Of a DNA stretch of 8,182 bases, positions 1 to 6,586 are shown piece after piece. Within the stretch, counting starts at the first letter, position 1. Every line of letters starts with the position of its first letter. Source of the DNA: an uncultured Oscillospiraceae bacterium. GTDB taxonomy: Bacteria > Bacillota > Clostridia > Oscillospirales > Acutalibacteraceae. The DNA lies in NCBI GenBank assembly GCA_900548085.1, contig URJF01000062.1, positions 1 through 8,182 of the forward strand, in the 5' to 3' direction. Made by a program: the position numbers and the translations under genes. Below the pieces are notes generated by a model. It did not search any database. It had not been told where the DNA came from and saw only the letters and a program-made list of their open reading frames with translations.

Positions 1-963
1 GACTTTGACCCAAGAGGCAGAAGTAAAGGCGAGATTATGAGATTTTGTCAGGCGTTTATGACAGAGCTTTATCGTCATATCGGACCTAATGTAGACGTTC
101 CTGCCGGAGATATCGGTGTAGGTTCAAGAGAAATCGGATTTTTGTTCGGTCAATATAAAAGAATTTCTGACGCATTTGAAAACGGTGTTATCACAGGTAA
201 GGGCTTGTCCTACGGAGGTTCTTTGATTAGACCTGAGGCTACAGGATACGGCGCTGTATACTATACCTGCGAGGTTCTCAAACACGAAAATGATACTATC
301 AAGGGCAAGACCTTTGCTATATCGGGATTCGGTAATGTTGCTTGGGGAGCTTGTAAGAAAATTGCTGCGTTGGGTGGCATTCCTGTTACTATCTCAGGTC
401 CTGACGGCTATGTATATGATAAGGACGGTATTATTACAGAAGAAAAGCTGAACTATCTTCTTGAAATGAGAGCATCCGGCAGAGACAGATGTGAGGACTA
501 TGCCGACAAGTTCGGTGTACCGTTCTACAAAGGCGAGAAACCTTGGGGCGTAAAAGTTGATATTGCTATGCCTTGTGCTACACAGAACGAGGTAGGAATA
601 AAAGAGGCTAATGAAATTATCGCTAACGGTACAAAGTATTATATAGAAGTTGCCAATATGCCTACTACAGAGGAGGCACTCAACCTGCTCATAGACACAG
701 ACGGCATTATTGTGGCTCCGTCTAAGGCAGTAAATGCAGGCGGTGTTTGTGTATCAGGTCTCGAAATGAGCCAGAACAGTCAGCGTCTCTCATGGACAGC
801 AGAAGAAGTAGACACAAAGCTCCACAACGCTATGAAGAACATATATCATAACTCGGTTGCAGCAGCAGAAAAATACGGACTTGGTTACAATCTCGTTGCA
901 GGTGCTAACATCGCAGGCTTTGAAAAAGTTGCAGAGGCTATGATGGAGCAAGGTATTTACTAA
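1..963 (+). CDS. gdhA: Glutamate dehydrogenase, C. symbiosum-type, 5'-truncated by the window edge
   Basis: It interconverts glutamate and 2-oxoglutarate plus ammonium with a nicotinamide cofactor in the cytoplasm, and is normally a hexamer. The frame is open from base 1 (DFDPRGRSKG...), and the family's GGGKGG(S/A) catalytic-lysine segment would lie just upstream. About 320 of roughly 445 residues are therefore visible, and the ATG at 37 is internal. Visible marks are the catalytic aspartate in PAGDIGVGSRE (bases 109-111), GGSLIRPEATGYG, the Rossmann turn SGFGNVAWG (about 322-348), PCATQNE, EVANMPTTEEA, APSKAVNAGGV, SGLEMSQNS and the C-terminal NLVAGANIAGF. The phenylalanine in GFGN and the Pro-Asp of SGPDG match the residues tied to NAD specificity in the C. 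symbiosum enzyme. Enteric NADP enzymes have serines there, so an NAD-linked enzyme is inferred. The gene ends in TAA and is followed by a strong hairpin. Family is certain; cofactor choice is likely. Confidence 0.97.
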   Translation, partial: DFDPRGRSKGEIMRFCQAFMTELYRHIGPNVDVPAGDIGVGSREIGFLFGQYKRISDAFENGVITGKGLSYGGSLIRPEATGYGAVYYTCEVLKHENDTIKGKTFAISGFGNVAWGACKKIAALGGIPVTISGPDGYVYDKDGIITEEKLNYLLEMRASGRDRCEDYADKFGVPFYKGEKPWGVKVDIAMPCATQNEVGIKEANEIIANGTKYYIEVANMPTTEEALNLLIDTDGIIVAPSKAVNAGGVCVSGLEMSQNSQRLSWTAEEVDTKLHNAMKNIYHNSVAAAEKYGLGYNLVAGANIAGFEKVAEAMMEQGIY

Positions 964-997
964 ACAACTGAATTAACGGCAATAAAAGCCGATAAGA

Positions 998-1037
998 AAA
1001 GCAGTGCAAGGGAAAATCCTTTGCACTGCTTTGTTTT
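998..1037. terminator. Hairpin terminator after gdhA, probably bidirectional
   Basis: A 15-bp stem pairs 998-1012 with 1018-1032, with one G-U pair (1010/1020) and an AAAAT loop. On the + strand it is followed by GTTTT (1033-1037), giving a rho-independent terminator for gdhA. On the - strand the stem begins three bases after the stop codon of the convergent LRR gene. It is followed there by TCTTATC, a weaker tail extended by the U residues of the stem base. It probably ends both convergent transcripts, with the better tail on the gdhA side. Confidence 0.85.
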
Positions 1038-2103
1038 AATATTCTGTATTATAATGGATTTTTGCTTTTTTCAGATCATCATTGCCCTTTGAAATTTTTA
1101 CTGACTCCCACTGTTTCTTTGAGCCGGCATAATAGACATCAGTCAAAAATTTACCGCTGTTAAAATTATCTTTTTCGATTTTATTTATTGATTTCGGCAA
1201 ATAGATTGATTCAAAACAAGATGCAGTCAATATTGAATCATTTATTGTTTTGATTCCATCGTTTATTTTCAATGTCTTTTCAAAAGCATAATCACGCTTG
1301 CCGGAGTAGAGATGGCTGTCCATCAAATTCCACATAACAGAATCCGGCGAATCGTATGGCGAAGTCGGCTTAAATATTTTGTCAACATCACCGAAGCCGC
1401 TGATTGTAACCTCCCCTGTAAAATAGTCAGCCTCTATGAATATTTTGCCTTCTTTCAAATGACGCGTTTTATATCTGTATTTTTCGTAACCAGTAGAATT
1501 GACTTTTTTTGTGTCGCCTGTAAACTGAATATTTTTACAGTTAAGCAATGCTTCGTTGCCGTTCCTGTCGATTTTGATATTGTTCCATTCTGCCTCTGTA
1601 CCGTCAAAAATTATTGTATCAAGCTTCATAATACGAGGAAAACAATTTCTCAGTATTCGGCGGGTGGATTTCGGAAAAGTGACCTTTTTAAGATTTTTAA
1701 AATAACAGAATGGATTTTCTCCGATAACAGTAACACCGTCATTGAATACCACAGACTGAACATTATTTCCGTTCAATTCTTCTTGACCGTCATAATGCAA
1801 ATAGGAAACCTTATCATCATATTCAAAAGCGGAAGCCGATAATAAATTTCCCTTGCAGTCAACGGTAAATTGACCGTTTCTTTTGTCAAAAACAAATACC
1901 GCATTATTATCTATTGAGCCTGTGATTGTATCTTTTGTAGCCTTTTGGGGCTCTATTGTGTCTTTCTCAGGACTTTTTTCATTATCAGAATAAGTGGCAT
2001 GGTGTTGCAGTTTTCCGCTCTTTGCAGAATATACAGCAATTGAACCGGCAACTAACATCACTGCTAAGAGTATCGAAAGTATGACCTTTATCGATTTGTT
2101 CAT
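1036..2103 (-). CDS. Exported BspA-like leucine-rich-repeat protein with two tandem modules
   Basis: This 355-residue protein is probably secreted or membrane-anchored; its partner is unknown. Residues 1-4 are basic, residues 7-26 form one hydrophobic segment (signal peptide or anchor), and residues 28-65 are a charged linker. Two similar modules follow. Module 1 (about 68-196) has VFDKRNGQFTV, an LRR strand pair with VVFNDGVTVIGENPF and LKKVTFPKS, then IIFDGTEAEWNNIKI and NIQF. Module 2 (about 220-352) repeats the order: FIEADYFTGEVTISGFG, LKINDGIKTIND, FESIYLPKSINKIE, VYYAGSKKQWESVKI and KIHYN. The 'GTxxEW...I.I..GN..L' ending is characteristic of BspA-type (LRR_5) repeats in Firmicutes surface proteins. 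BspA-like proteins elsewhere bind host or matrix proteins, but nothing here identifies a ligand. No lipobox, sortase motif or cell-wall repeat is seen. The ATG is preceded by AGGGTGA at good spacing. It is probably monocistronic, between its own promoter and the convergent terminator. Confidence 0.88.
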   Translation of the reverse strand: MNKSIKVILSILLAVMLVAGSIAVYSAKSGKLQHHATYSDNEKSPEKDTIEPQKATKDTITGSIDNNAVFVFDKRNGQFTVDCKGNLLSASAFEYDDKVSYLHYDGQEELNGNNVQSVVFNDGVTVIGENPFCYFKNLKKVTFPKSTRRILRNCFPRIMKLDTIIFDGTEAEWNNIKIDRNGNEALLNCKNIQFTGDTKKVNSTGYEKYRYKTRHLKEGKIFIEADYFTGEVTISGFGDVDKIFKPTSPYDSPDSVMWNLMDSHLYSGKRDYAFEKTLKINDGIKTINDSILTASCFESIYLPKSINKIEKDNFNSGKFLTDVYYAGSKKQWESVKISKGNDDLKKAKIHYNTEY

Positions 2104-2107
2104 ATAA

Positions 2108-2114
2108 TCACCCT
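2108..2114 (-). promoter_or_regulatory. Ribosome binding site of the BspA-like gene
   Basis: Read on the - strand this is AGGGTGA, followed by TTAT and the ATG at 2103-2101. It supports that ATG as the start, because the basic and hydrophobic N-terminal signal follows immediately. Confidence 0.75.
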
Positions 2115-2158
2115 ATAAGTTATAACAATAATAATCAAAAATCGTATGCGTATGTGGG

Positions 2159-2197
2159 CTTATATCACTAAATATCACATGTGAAATATATTGTCAA
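2159..2197 (-). promoter_or_regulatory. Candidate promoter(s) and palindromic operator of the BspA-like gene
   Basis: On the - strand a perfect -35 TTGACA (2197-2192) is followed after 17 bases by an extended -10, TGA-TATTTA (hexamer 2174-2169). Ten bases further on is a second extended -10 with a better hexamer, TGA-TATAAG (hexamer 2164-2159), but only a weak -35 (ATTTCA). Either or both could start transcription about 50-60 bases upstream of the ATG. A perfect 10-bp palindrome TCACATGTGA (2175-2184) fills most of the first promoter's spacer. That is a plausible place for a repressor, although the regulator is unknown. The lacZ terminator just upstream separates this unit from lacZ. Confidence 0.55.
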
Positions 2198-2222
2198 TAT
2201 AAAAATGACAAAAGAGAGATAG

Positions 2223-2259
2223 AAAATAAAAAAAGAAAGGCACTGTTATGTGCCTTTCT
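2223..2259 (-). terminator. Rho-independent terminator of the beta-galactosidase gene
   Basis: A perfect 10-bp stem, AGAAAGGCAC (2234-2243) against GTGCCTTTCT (2250-2259), closes a 6-base loop. On the - strand it is followed by a run of seven T (2234-2228, overlapping the stem base by one) and a further TTTT after an A. It lies 16 bases after the lacZ stop codon, so lacZ is probably transcribed separately from the downstream LRR gene. Confidence 0.9.
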
Positions 2260-2275
2260 GAACAATAAAAAATAA

Positions 2276-5275
2276 TTATACAGGTTTTATAACAATAGTT
2301 CGCTTTTGACCTTTTATCCTATGGAGTCGGTGTGAGGAGGTAGGAATAGGTCCGCAGGCATTACTGCCGGCACCGAGCATATACGCATCAAGGTGAACTA
2401 CTGTAGTGTCACAACGATGGAGAGCCTCAATATGAGACGCCTTTGCACACATCTGGGAGGTATAGTGGTCTGCGCCGAAGATAAACGGCTCTGCGGCGGC
2501 AATAAACTCTAATCCCCTGCCCTCGTCGTCAACTACCTTTGCGTGATAAACATCGGTACGCATAGAAGATTCCTGCGGCATAATATAATTCTCGTGCATC
2601 TCGTCAACGGTCATAGAATACTCACCGAGCATAGCGTGAGCCTTAAAGTCGGAAGTATTAGCTCGGTCGCCTCTGCCAAAATATGTTACATTATTGTACT
2701 CGGCAGGCATTTCGACTGTCAAACCAAAACGAGGAACATATGGAAAAATAAAGCTACAGAGTCCCTCGTATGCCACCTTGACAGTGCCGTCGCCGTATAT
2801 TGATACAGTAATCTTCAGCTTTGCTATGCCCTTTTTCTTTACTGTATCGAGACGATAGAAGTTTTCAAATACAACTTTGTTGTCATCAACAGTATATGCG
2901 CCCTTCTTTTTTGTAGTACAAACAGGATATTCGGTAGACAGAGCACTGCTGTCCCACACCCTCTTAAAATTCATATCGTTATCAATAGGGGCACGAAAAA
3001 TTGTGGGGCAAAAGCCCGGTGCACTGCCAAACGGAGCAGGATTAAGGTACTGCCTGCCGTCTTTTTCGTAGCTCTCGAAAAAGCCTGTTTTTGTATTATA
3101 AATCATTTTTCCGCCGTCAAAAGAAATGACAAGCTTCTTTTCGTTCTTATTTACAACAGGTGCGTGGTCACACTTTATGCTGTAAATCTTTTCGGACGCA
3201 GAAAGTGTAAGCTGCTCTGCACAACGCTCAGTGCCATCGTTATCATAATATCTGAACACAACATCCAGTGAGCCGTTTTCTGTAGCGGTGTAATCGAGGG
3301 TGACTGTCTTTTTTTCACCCGGTGCCAGCTTCAGCAATTCTTCGCCGGCGGCAATTTCTTCTGCATCAGAAAATGCAACCCATTTGACTACATATTCTAC
3401 CGGAGCAAAAAGGTTAATATTCTTAAATAAGAAAGATTTACCGCCATCATGAGCAGCCCTGACGCTGCGGTAGCAATTTCGCATTGCGATAGCGCCGGCG
3501 TGCGGATTACGCTCAGGGTCAAACAATCCATCTACGCAGAAATTACTGTCATGCTTTTCTTCGCAATGGTCACCGCCGTAGGTATAGCGATACTCGCCGT
3601 CTTCGTGATAAACTGCATGGTCACAAAATTCCCAAATACAGCCGCCCATCATATTTGATGCCTTAAGGAAATAATCTACATATGTATCAAGCTCACCTGC
3701 ACCTAAGCCCATGGCATGAGCATACTCACACATAAAATACGGTTTTGAATAAAACTTATTGGATAAGCCTCGGCCCTCAGAAATTTTGCTGACAACTTGG
3801 AACCACGGATACATCTGCGAAATCACATCGTATGCCCATCTCTTAGTGCGGCATACACCCTCATAGTGAACAGGTATATCCGTATATTTTTTAAGCTCGG
3901 CATAGCAGGCATCTTGATTAAGGTAGCCGTGTGCCTCGTTGCCCAAAGACCACATGGTAACGGAAGGGTGATTTTTGTCACGCTGATACATACGCATCAC
4001 ACGGTCCAAATATCGTGACTGCCAAATATGATTGCCGGAAACAATGCCCGGCTTGTGCATCTCGACCTCACAGCCGTGAGTCTCTATATCTGCCTCATCC
4101 ACAACATAAACGCCGTATTCATCGCACAAATCGAGGAACAACGGGTCAGGCGGATAGTGAGAGGTACGGACACAGTTGACATTATACTCCTTAAATATAC
4201 GGACATCTCTCTCCATCTCATAAGGTGTCATTGCATAGCCGTTGTGGGCTGAGGTATCGTGATGATTGACGCCCAAGAGCTTAATTGCCTTGTTATTAAA
4301 AGTAAAAACATTGCCGTTAATCTTAATATGCTTAAAGCCGACAGGACGTTTTATGTACTGATAAATCTCCTTGCCGTCAGAAATACCGAGGGTAAAGGTG
4401 TAAAGAAACGGAATTTCTGCACTCCACTCTTTAACAGAAAGGTTCTTAAATTCAAAGCTGCACTTTTTGTCTTTTGTGTCTGACTCAGACTCGGCAATGA
4501 TAATTTTATCGTCTGCAAGCTTTGCAAGAACTGTACAATCCTCAGTTACATCACAGGAAACAGTCATATTATATGTGCCATCGGAATTAAACTCTGTTTT
4601 GACATTCATATCCCACAGTGCCGGTCCCTGAGCAGAAGTCAGCAAAACATCACGGAATATGCCGTTGCATCTGAACATATCCTGACACTCAAGATAGGTG
4701 GCATTGCTCCATTTATGATTAAGGACCAAAATCTCATTAGTCCCCTCTTTTACCTTGCCGGTAAGGGAATACTCGGCAGTGTTGTGACTGCACTCGCTGT
4801 AGCCTACATACTCACCGTTAAAATACACCTCTATCGCTCCGGCAACGCCTAGAAATGTAAGAATATAGTCACGCTCTGCATCTTCTGCCGAAACATCAAA
4901 AGTCTTGCGATACAATGCAGCTGAGCAGTGCTCGGGTATTTCTGGCGGATTAGGCGAAAACTGATAGCGTGCATTGACATAATACGGCTCCTCATATCCG
5001 GTGAACTGCCACACGGACGGAACGGAAACAGTATCGAATTCCACCGATTTGGTATCAAGCTCACGAGGAATATCGGTCTCATCGGAATAGTAGCGAAAAT
5101 CCCAGTCACCGCTAAGCACGGTAACTGCGTCAGATGTATATCTCTCGTTTCTTATATCACTGTCACTAAATAAATTTTCATCTGCAAAGGGGATAAAATA
5201 CGCCCTGCCGTCGAGAACATTATCAGCCATAACGCTGAAATCTCTGTGCAAATTGCCTTTTATCTTATAAATCAT
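2276..5275 (-). CDS. lacZ: Beta-galactosidase, glycoside hydrolase family 2 (LacZ type)
   Basis: It hydrolyses terminal beta-D-galactosides such as lactose. No signal peptide is present, so it acts in the cytoplasm. At 999 residues it is close to E. coli LacZ (1023). The domain order is: GH2 sugar-binding jelly roll (about 45-215; GDWDF, VPSVWQ, YLECQDMFR, GIFRDV), an immunoglobulin-like domain (about 215-315), the TIM barrel (about 316-610), a second beta-sandwich (about 615-700) and the beta-gal small-chain domain (about 710-998; FRAPIDND, YFGRGD, GSNACGP). The predicted acid/base is Glu447 in WSLGNEAHG and the nucleophile Glu517 in FMCEYAHAMG. Other E. coli active-site equivalents are Asn101, Asp199, His338, His373, Met488/Tyr489, Trp548 and Phe579. 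Asn604 is replaced by Asp582, and no tryptophan matches Trp999 (Cys974 lies there), as in the GSxxCGP subgroup. The ATG has a strong GGAGGTG site. No permease or regulator adjoins it; the upstream gene is divergent. Another beta-galactoside cannot be excluded as substrate. Confidence 0.97.
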   Translation of the reverse strand: MIYKIKGNLHRDFSVMADNVLDGRAYFIPFADENLFSDSDIRNERYTSDAVTVLSGDWDFRYYSDETDIPRELDTKSVEFDTVSVPSVWQFTGYEEPYYVNARYQFSPNPPEIPEHCSAALYRKTFDVSAEDAERDYILTFLGVAGAIEVYFNGEYVGYSECSHNTAEYSLTGKVKEGTNEILVLNHKWSNATYLECQDMFRCNGIFRDVLLTSAQGPALWDMNVKTEFNSDGTYNMTVSCDVTEDCTVLAKLADDKIIIAESESDTKDKKCSFEFKNLSVKEWSAEIPFLYTFTLGISDGKEIYQYIKRPVGFKHIKINGNVFTFNNKAIKLLGVNHHDTSAHNGYAMTPYEMERDVRIFKEYNVNCVRTSHYPPDPLFLDLCDEYGVYVVDEADIETHGCEVEMHKPGIVSGNHIWQSRYLDRVMRMYQRDKNHPSVTMWSLGNEAHGYLNQDACYAELKKYTDIPVHYEGVCRTKRWAYDVISQMYPWFQVVSKISEGRGLSNKFYSKPYFMCEYAHAMGLGAGELDTYVDYFLKASNMMGGCIWEFCDHAVYHEDGEYRYTYGGDHCEEKHDSNFCVDGLFDPERNPHAGAIAMRNCYRSVRAAHDGGKSFLFKNINLFAPVEYVVKWVAFSDAEEIAAGEELLKLAPGEKKTVTLDYTATENGSLDVVFRYYDNDGTERCAEQLTLSASEKIYSIKCDHAPVVNKNEKKLVISFDGGKMIYNTKTGFFESYEKDGRQYLNPAPFGSAPGFCPTIFRAPIDNDMNFKRVWDSSALSTEYPVCTTKKKGAYTVDDNKVVFENFYRLDTVKKKGIAKLKITVSIYGDGTVKVAYEGLCSFIFPYVPRFGLTVEMPAEYNNVTYFGRGDRANTSDFKAHAMLGEYSMTVDEMHENYIMPQESSMRTDVYHAKVVDDEGRGLEFIAAAEPFIFGADHYTSQMCAKASHIEALHRCDTTVVHLDAYMLGAGSNACGPIPTSSHRLHRIKGQKRTIVIKPV

Positions 5276-5280
5276 TTAGG

Positions 5281-5287
5281 CACCTCC
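5281..5287 (-). promoter_or_regulatory. Ribosome binding site of lacZ
   Basis: On the - strand this is GGAGGTG, close to the ideal anti-16S complement, followed by CCTAA and ATG (5275-5273). It fixes the lacZ start and predicts efficient translation. Confidence 0.9.
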
Positions 5288-5299
5288 AAACACAATATA

Positions 5300-5328
5300 A
5301 ATTTATCATAAAATGGCGAAAAGGTCAA
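5300..5328 (-). promoter_or_regulatory. Promoter of lacZ
   Basis: On the - strand, TTGACC (5328-5323) is followed after a 17-base spacer by TAAATT (5305-5300). The bases TGA directly before the hexamer make an extended -10. The expected start is near 5293, giving a leader of only about 18 bases that just contains the GGAGGTG site. The promoter points away from the hydrolase promoter, and the two -35 boxes are six bases apart. No lac-type operator palindrome was recognised. Confidence 0.65.
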
Positions 5329-5334
5329 CATATT

Positions 5335-5363
5335 GTGACAAAGCAATACAAATATGATATAAT
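5335..5363 (+). promoter_or_regulatory. Promoter of the DUF2974 hydrolase gene
   Basis: GTGACA (5335-5340), one mismatch from consensus, is followed after 17 bases by a perfect TATAAT (5358-5363). TGA directly before it makes an extended -10. Transcription should begin near 5370, within the ribosome binding site, leaving a leader of about 10 bases. The GTG at 5335 that could extend the reading frame is the -35 box itself. This argues that translation starts at 5380. Confidence 0.8.
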
Positions 5364-5367
5364 ATAC

Positions 5368-5374
5368 AGGGTGA
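5368..5374 (+). promoter_or_regulatory. Ribosome binding site that decides the hydrolase start
   Basis: AGGGTGA stands five bases before the ATG at 5380 (intervening TATTT). No such site precedes the in-frame GTG at 5335. The predicted transcription start falls within this motif, so part of it may be missing from the mRNA. Confidence 0.7.
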
Positions 5375-5379
5375 TATTT

Positions 5380-6513
5380 ATGACTGAGTACATTAAAAAA
5401 TACGGCAACAAAACTTTTGGAGAAAAAGAATTCAACGCTGTAGACAATCTCGTATTTTCCCAGCTTGCATATACCGACTTTGGCGGTATAGTGGGACTGA
5501 ATAGTTCAATAAAGCTAAAAAACGCATCGAAAGAATTTTTCGGCACTCACAGCGAGGAAGAAATAGACGATATGATAGGCATAAGCAAAAAGTCGGCGGC
5601 ACTGCTGAAAGCCTGTGCCGACACAAAACGCTTCGGCGAAGTAATGCTATGCCACTATGTGAACAACATAAACGACGGGATAGACAAACAATTTTCCGCA
5701 ATATCGTTTATCTTAGATGACGGCAGCTTTTTGACGGCATTCAGAGGAACCGACATAACTGTAACGGGCACAAAGGAGTCGGCAATGCTGTCATATATGT
5801 TCCCTGTGCCTGCACAGATAGAATCACTGTATTATTTTCAGGAGTGTGCAATGATGCACAGCGGTGACATAAGAATCGTAGGTCACTCAAAAGGCGGAAA
5901 TCTGGCGGTATTTGCGGCGGTGAACTGCTCAAACAGCTTAAAAAAGAGAATCAAGGCAGTGTACGAAGACGACGCACCGGGATTTCCAAAATGGTTTTTC
6001 GACAGATACGATTATAAACAAATCGAGGATAAAATACATCTGTACACACCACAGGGTTCGATAATAGGCAGAATGTTGTACCACGACAAAAAGCCGATAA
6101 TAGTAAAGAGCACAAACACAGGTCTAAAACAGCATCAGGTATCCTCCTGGGTGATAGAGGACGATCATCCCATAACCGAGGAAAAATACGATGCAATGAG
6201 CGATTTCACCGAGGACTACATCAATACACTGATAGATTATGTAGGCGACGATGATTTGGCACTGTTTTTTGATACACTGGAGTATTTGGCTGAAAGCATA
6301 GGTATAGATGACTTTTACGACATAAAAACTATCGACATCAAAAAAGGCATTAGCCTGATAGATAATTTTTCAAAGCTGGATGAAAAACAAAAGGACAGAT
6401 TCAAGCAGATAATAAAAAAAGTCAGTGCCGATTTTGCAAAAGAATACATATCTGAAAAGGCAGAAGGAATATTTAAGACAAAAATATTGAAGCCGGATGA
6501 AGATAAAAAATAA
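5380..6513 (+). CDS. DUF2974 / Mbeg1-like alpha/beta-hydrolase (lipase class 3-like fold)
   Basis: This 377-residue protein is probably a cytoplasmic serine hydrolase of the Mbeg1-like DUF2974 family; its substrate is unknown. The N-terminal region has NAVDNLVFSQLAY, typical of the family. The oxyanion-side strand AFRGTD is at residues 120-125. The nucleophile elbow GHSKGGN is at 168-174, with Ser170 the predicted nucleophile. DDAPGF (197-202) supplies a likely acid, Asp197 or Asp198, and the histidine is probably His252 in LKQHQVSSW. All triad candidates are therefore present. The last 90 residues look helical and very charged, ending in KPDEDKK. No signal peptide or membrane segment is seen. 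The reading frame could be extended to a GTG at 5335, but that codon lies in the promoter. The gene is divergent from lacZ and alone in its unit, ending at a hairpin. A role in lipid or ester turnover is only inferred from the fold. Confidence 0.88.
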   Translation: MTEYIKKYGNKTFGEKEFNAVDNLVFSQLAYTDFGGIVGLNSSIKLKNASKEFFGTHSEEEIDDMIGISKKSAALLKACADTKRFGEVMLCHYVNNINDGIDKQFSAISFILDDGSFLTAFRGTDITVTGTKESAMLSYMFPVPAQIESLYYFQECAMMHSGDIRIVGHSKGGNLAVFAAVNCSNSLKKRIKAVYEDDAPGFPKWFFDRYDYKQIEDKIHLYTPQGSIIGRMLYHDKKPIIVKSTNTGLKQHQVSSWVIEDDHPITEEKYDAMSDFTEDYINTLIDYVGDDDLALFFDTLEYLAESIGIDDFYDIKTIDIKKGISLIDNFSKLDEKQKDRFKQIIKKVSADFAKEYISEKAEGIFKTKILKPDEDKK

Positions 6514-6522
6514 TATTACTGC

Positions 6523-6560
6523 AAAAAAACGACAACACCGAACGGTGTTGTCGCCTTTTT
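6523..6560. terminator. Bidirectional hairpin terminator between convergent genes
   Basis: The stem CGACAACACC (6530-6539) pairs with GGTGTTGTCG (6544-6553) around a GAAC loop. The + strand tail is CC then five T (6556-6560), ending the hydrolase transcript. On the - strand the stem is followed directly by seven T (complement of the A run 6529-6523), ending the lipoprotein operon. The stem is perfect in both directions. Confidence 0.92.
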
Positions 6561-6586
6561 AGATATTTTGTCATTATCAAAACAAA

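Noticed and set aside
37..963. ATG at 37 as the start of glutamate dehydrogenase
   Set aside because: Residues before it (DFDPRGRSKGEI) match the family core in frame, so the ATG is an internal methionine and the gene starts outside the window.
1312..1842. 176-codon open frame on the + strand
   Set aside because: It lies fully antisense to the LRR gene, has no ribosome binding site or recognisable domain, and the opposite frame clearly codes for BspA-type repeats.
2172..2188. CRP-like site in the LRR gene promoter
   Set aside because: TCACATGTGA has the half-site words of a CRP box but no 6-base spacer between them, and the host looks like a Clostridia member where this regulation is not expected.
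4849..5109. 86-codon open frame within lacZ on the same strand
   Set aside because: It is an out-of-frame shadow of the conserved N-terminal domain of beta-galactosidase.
5335..5379. GTG at 5335 as the hydrolase start
   Set aside because: It coincides with the -35 box, has no ribosome binding site, and adds 15 residues unlike the family. The ATG at 5380 has AGGGTGA.
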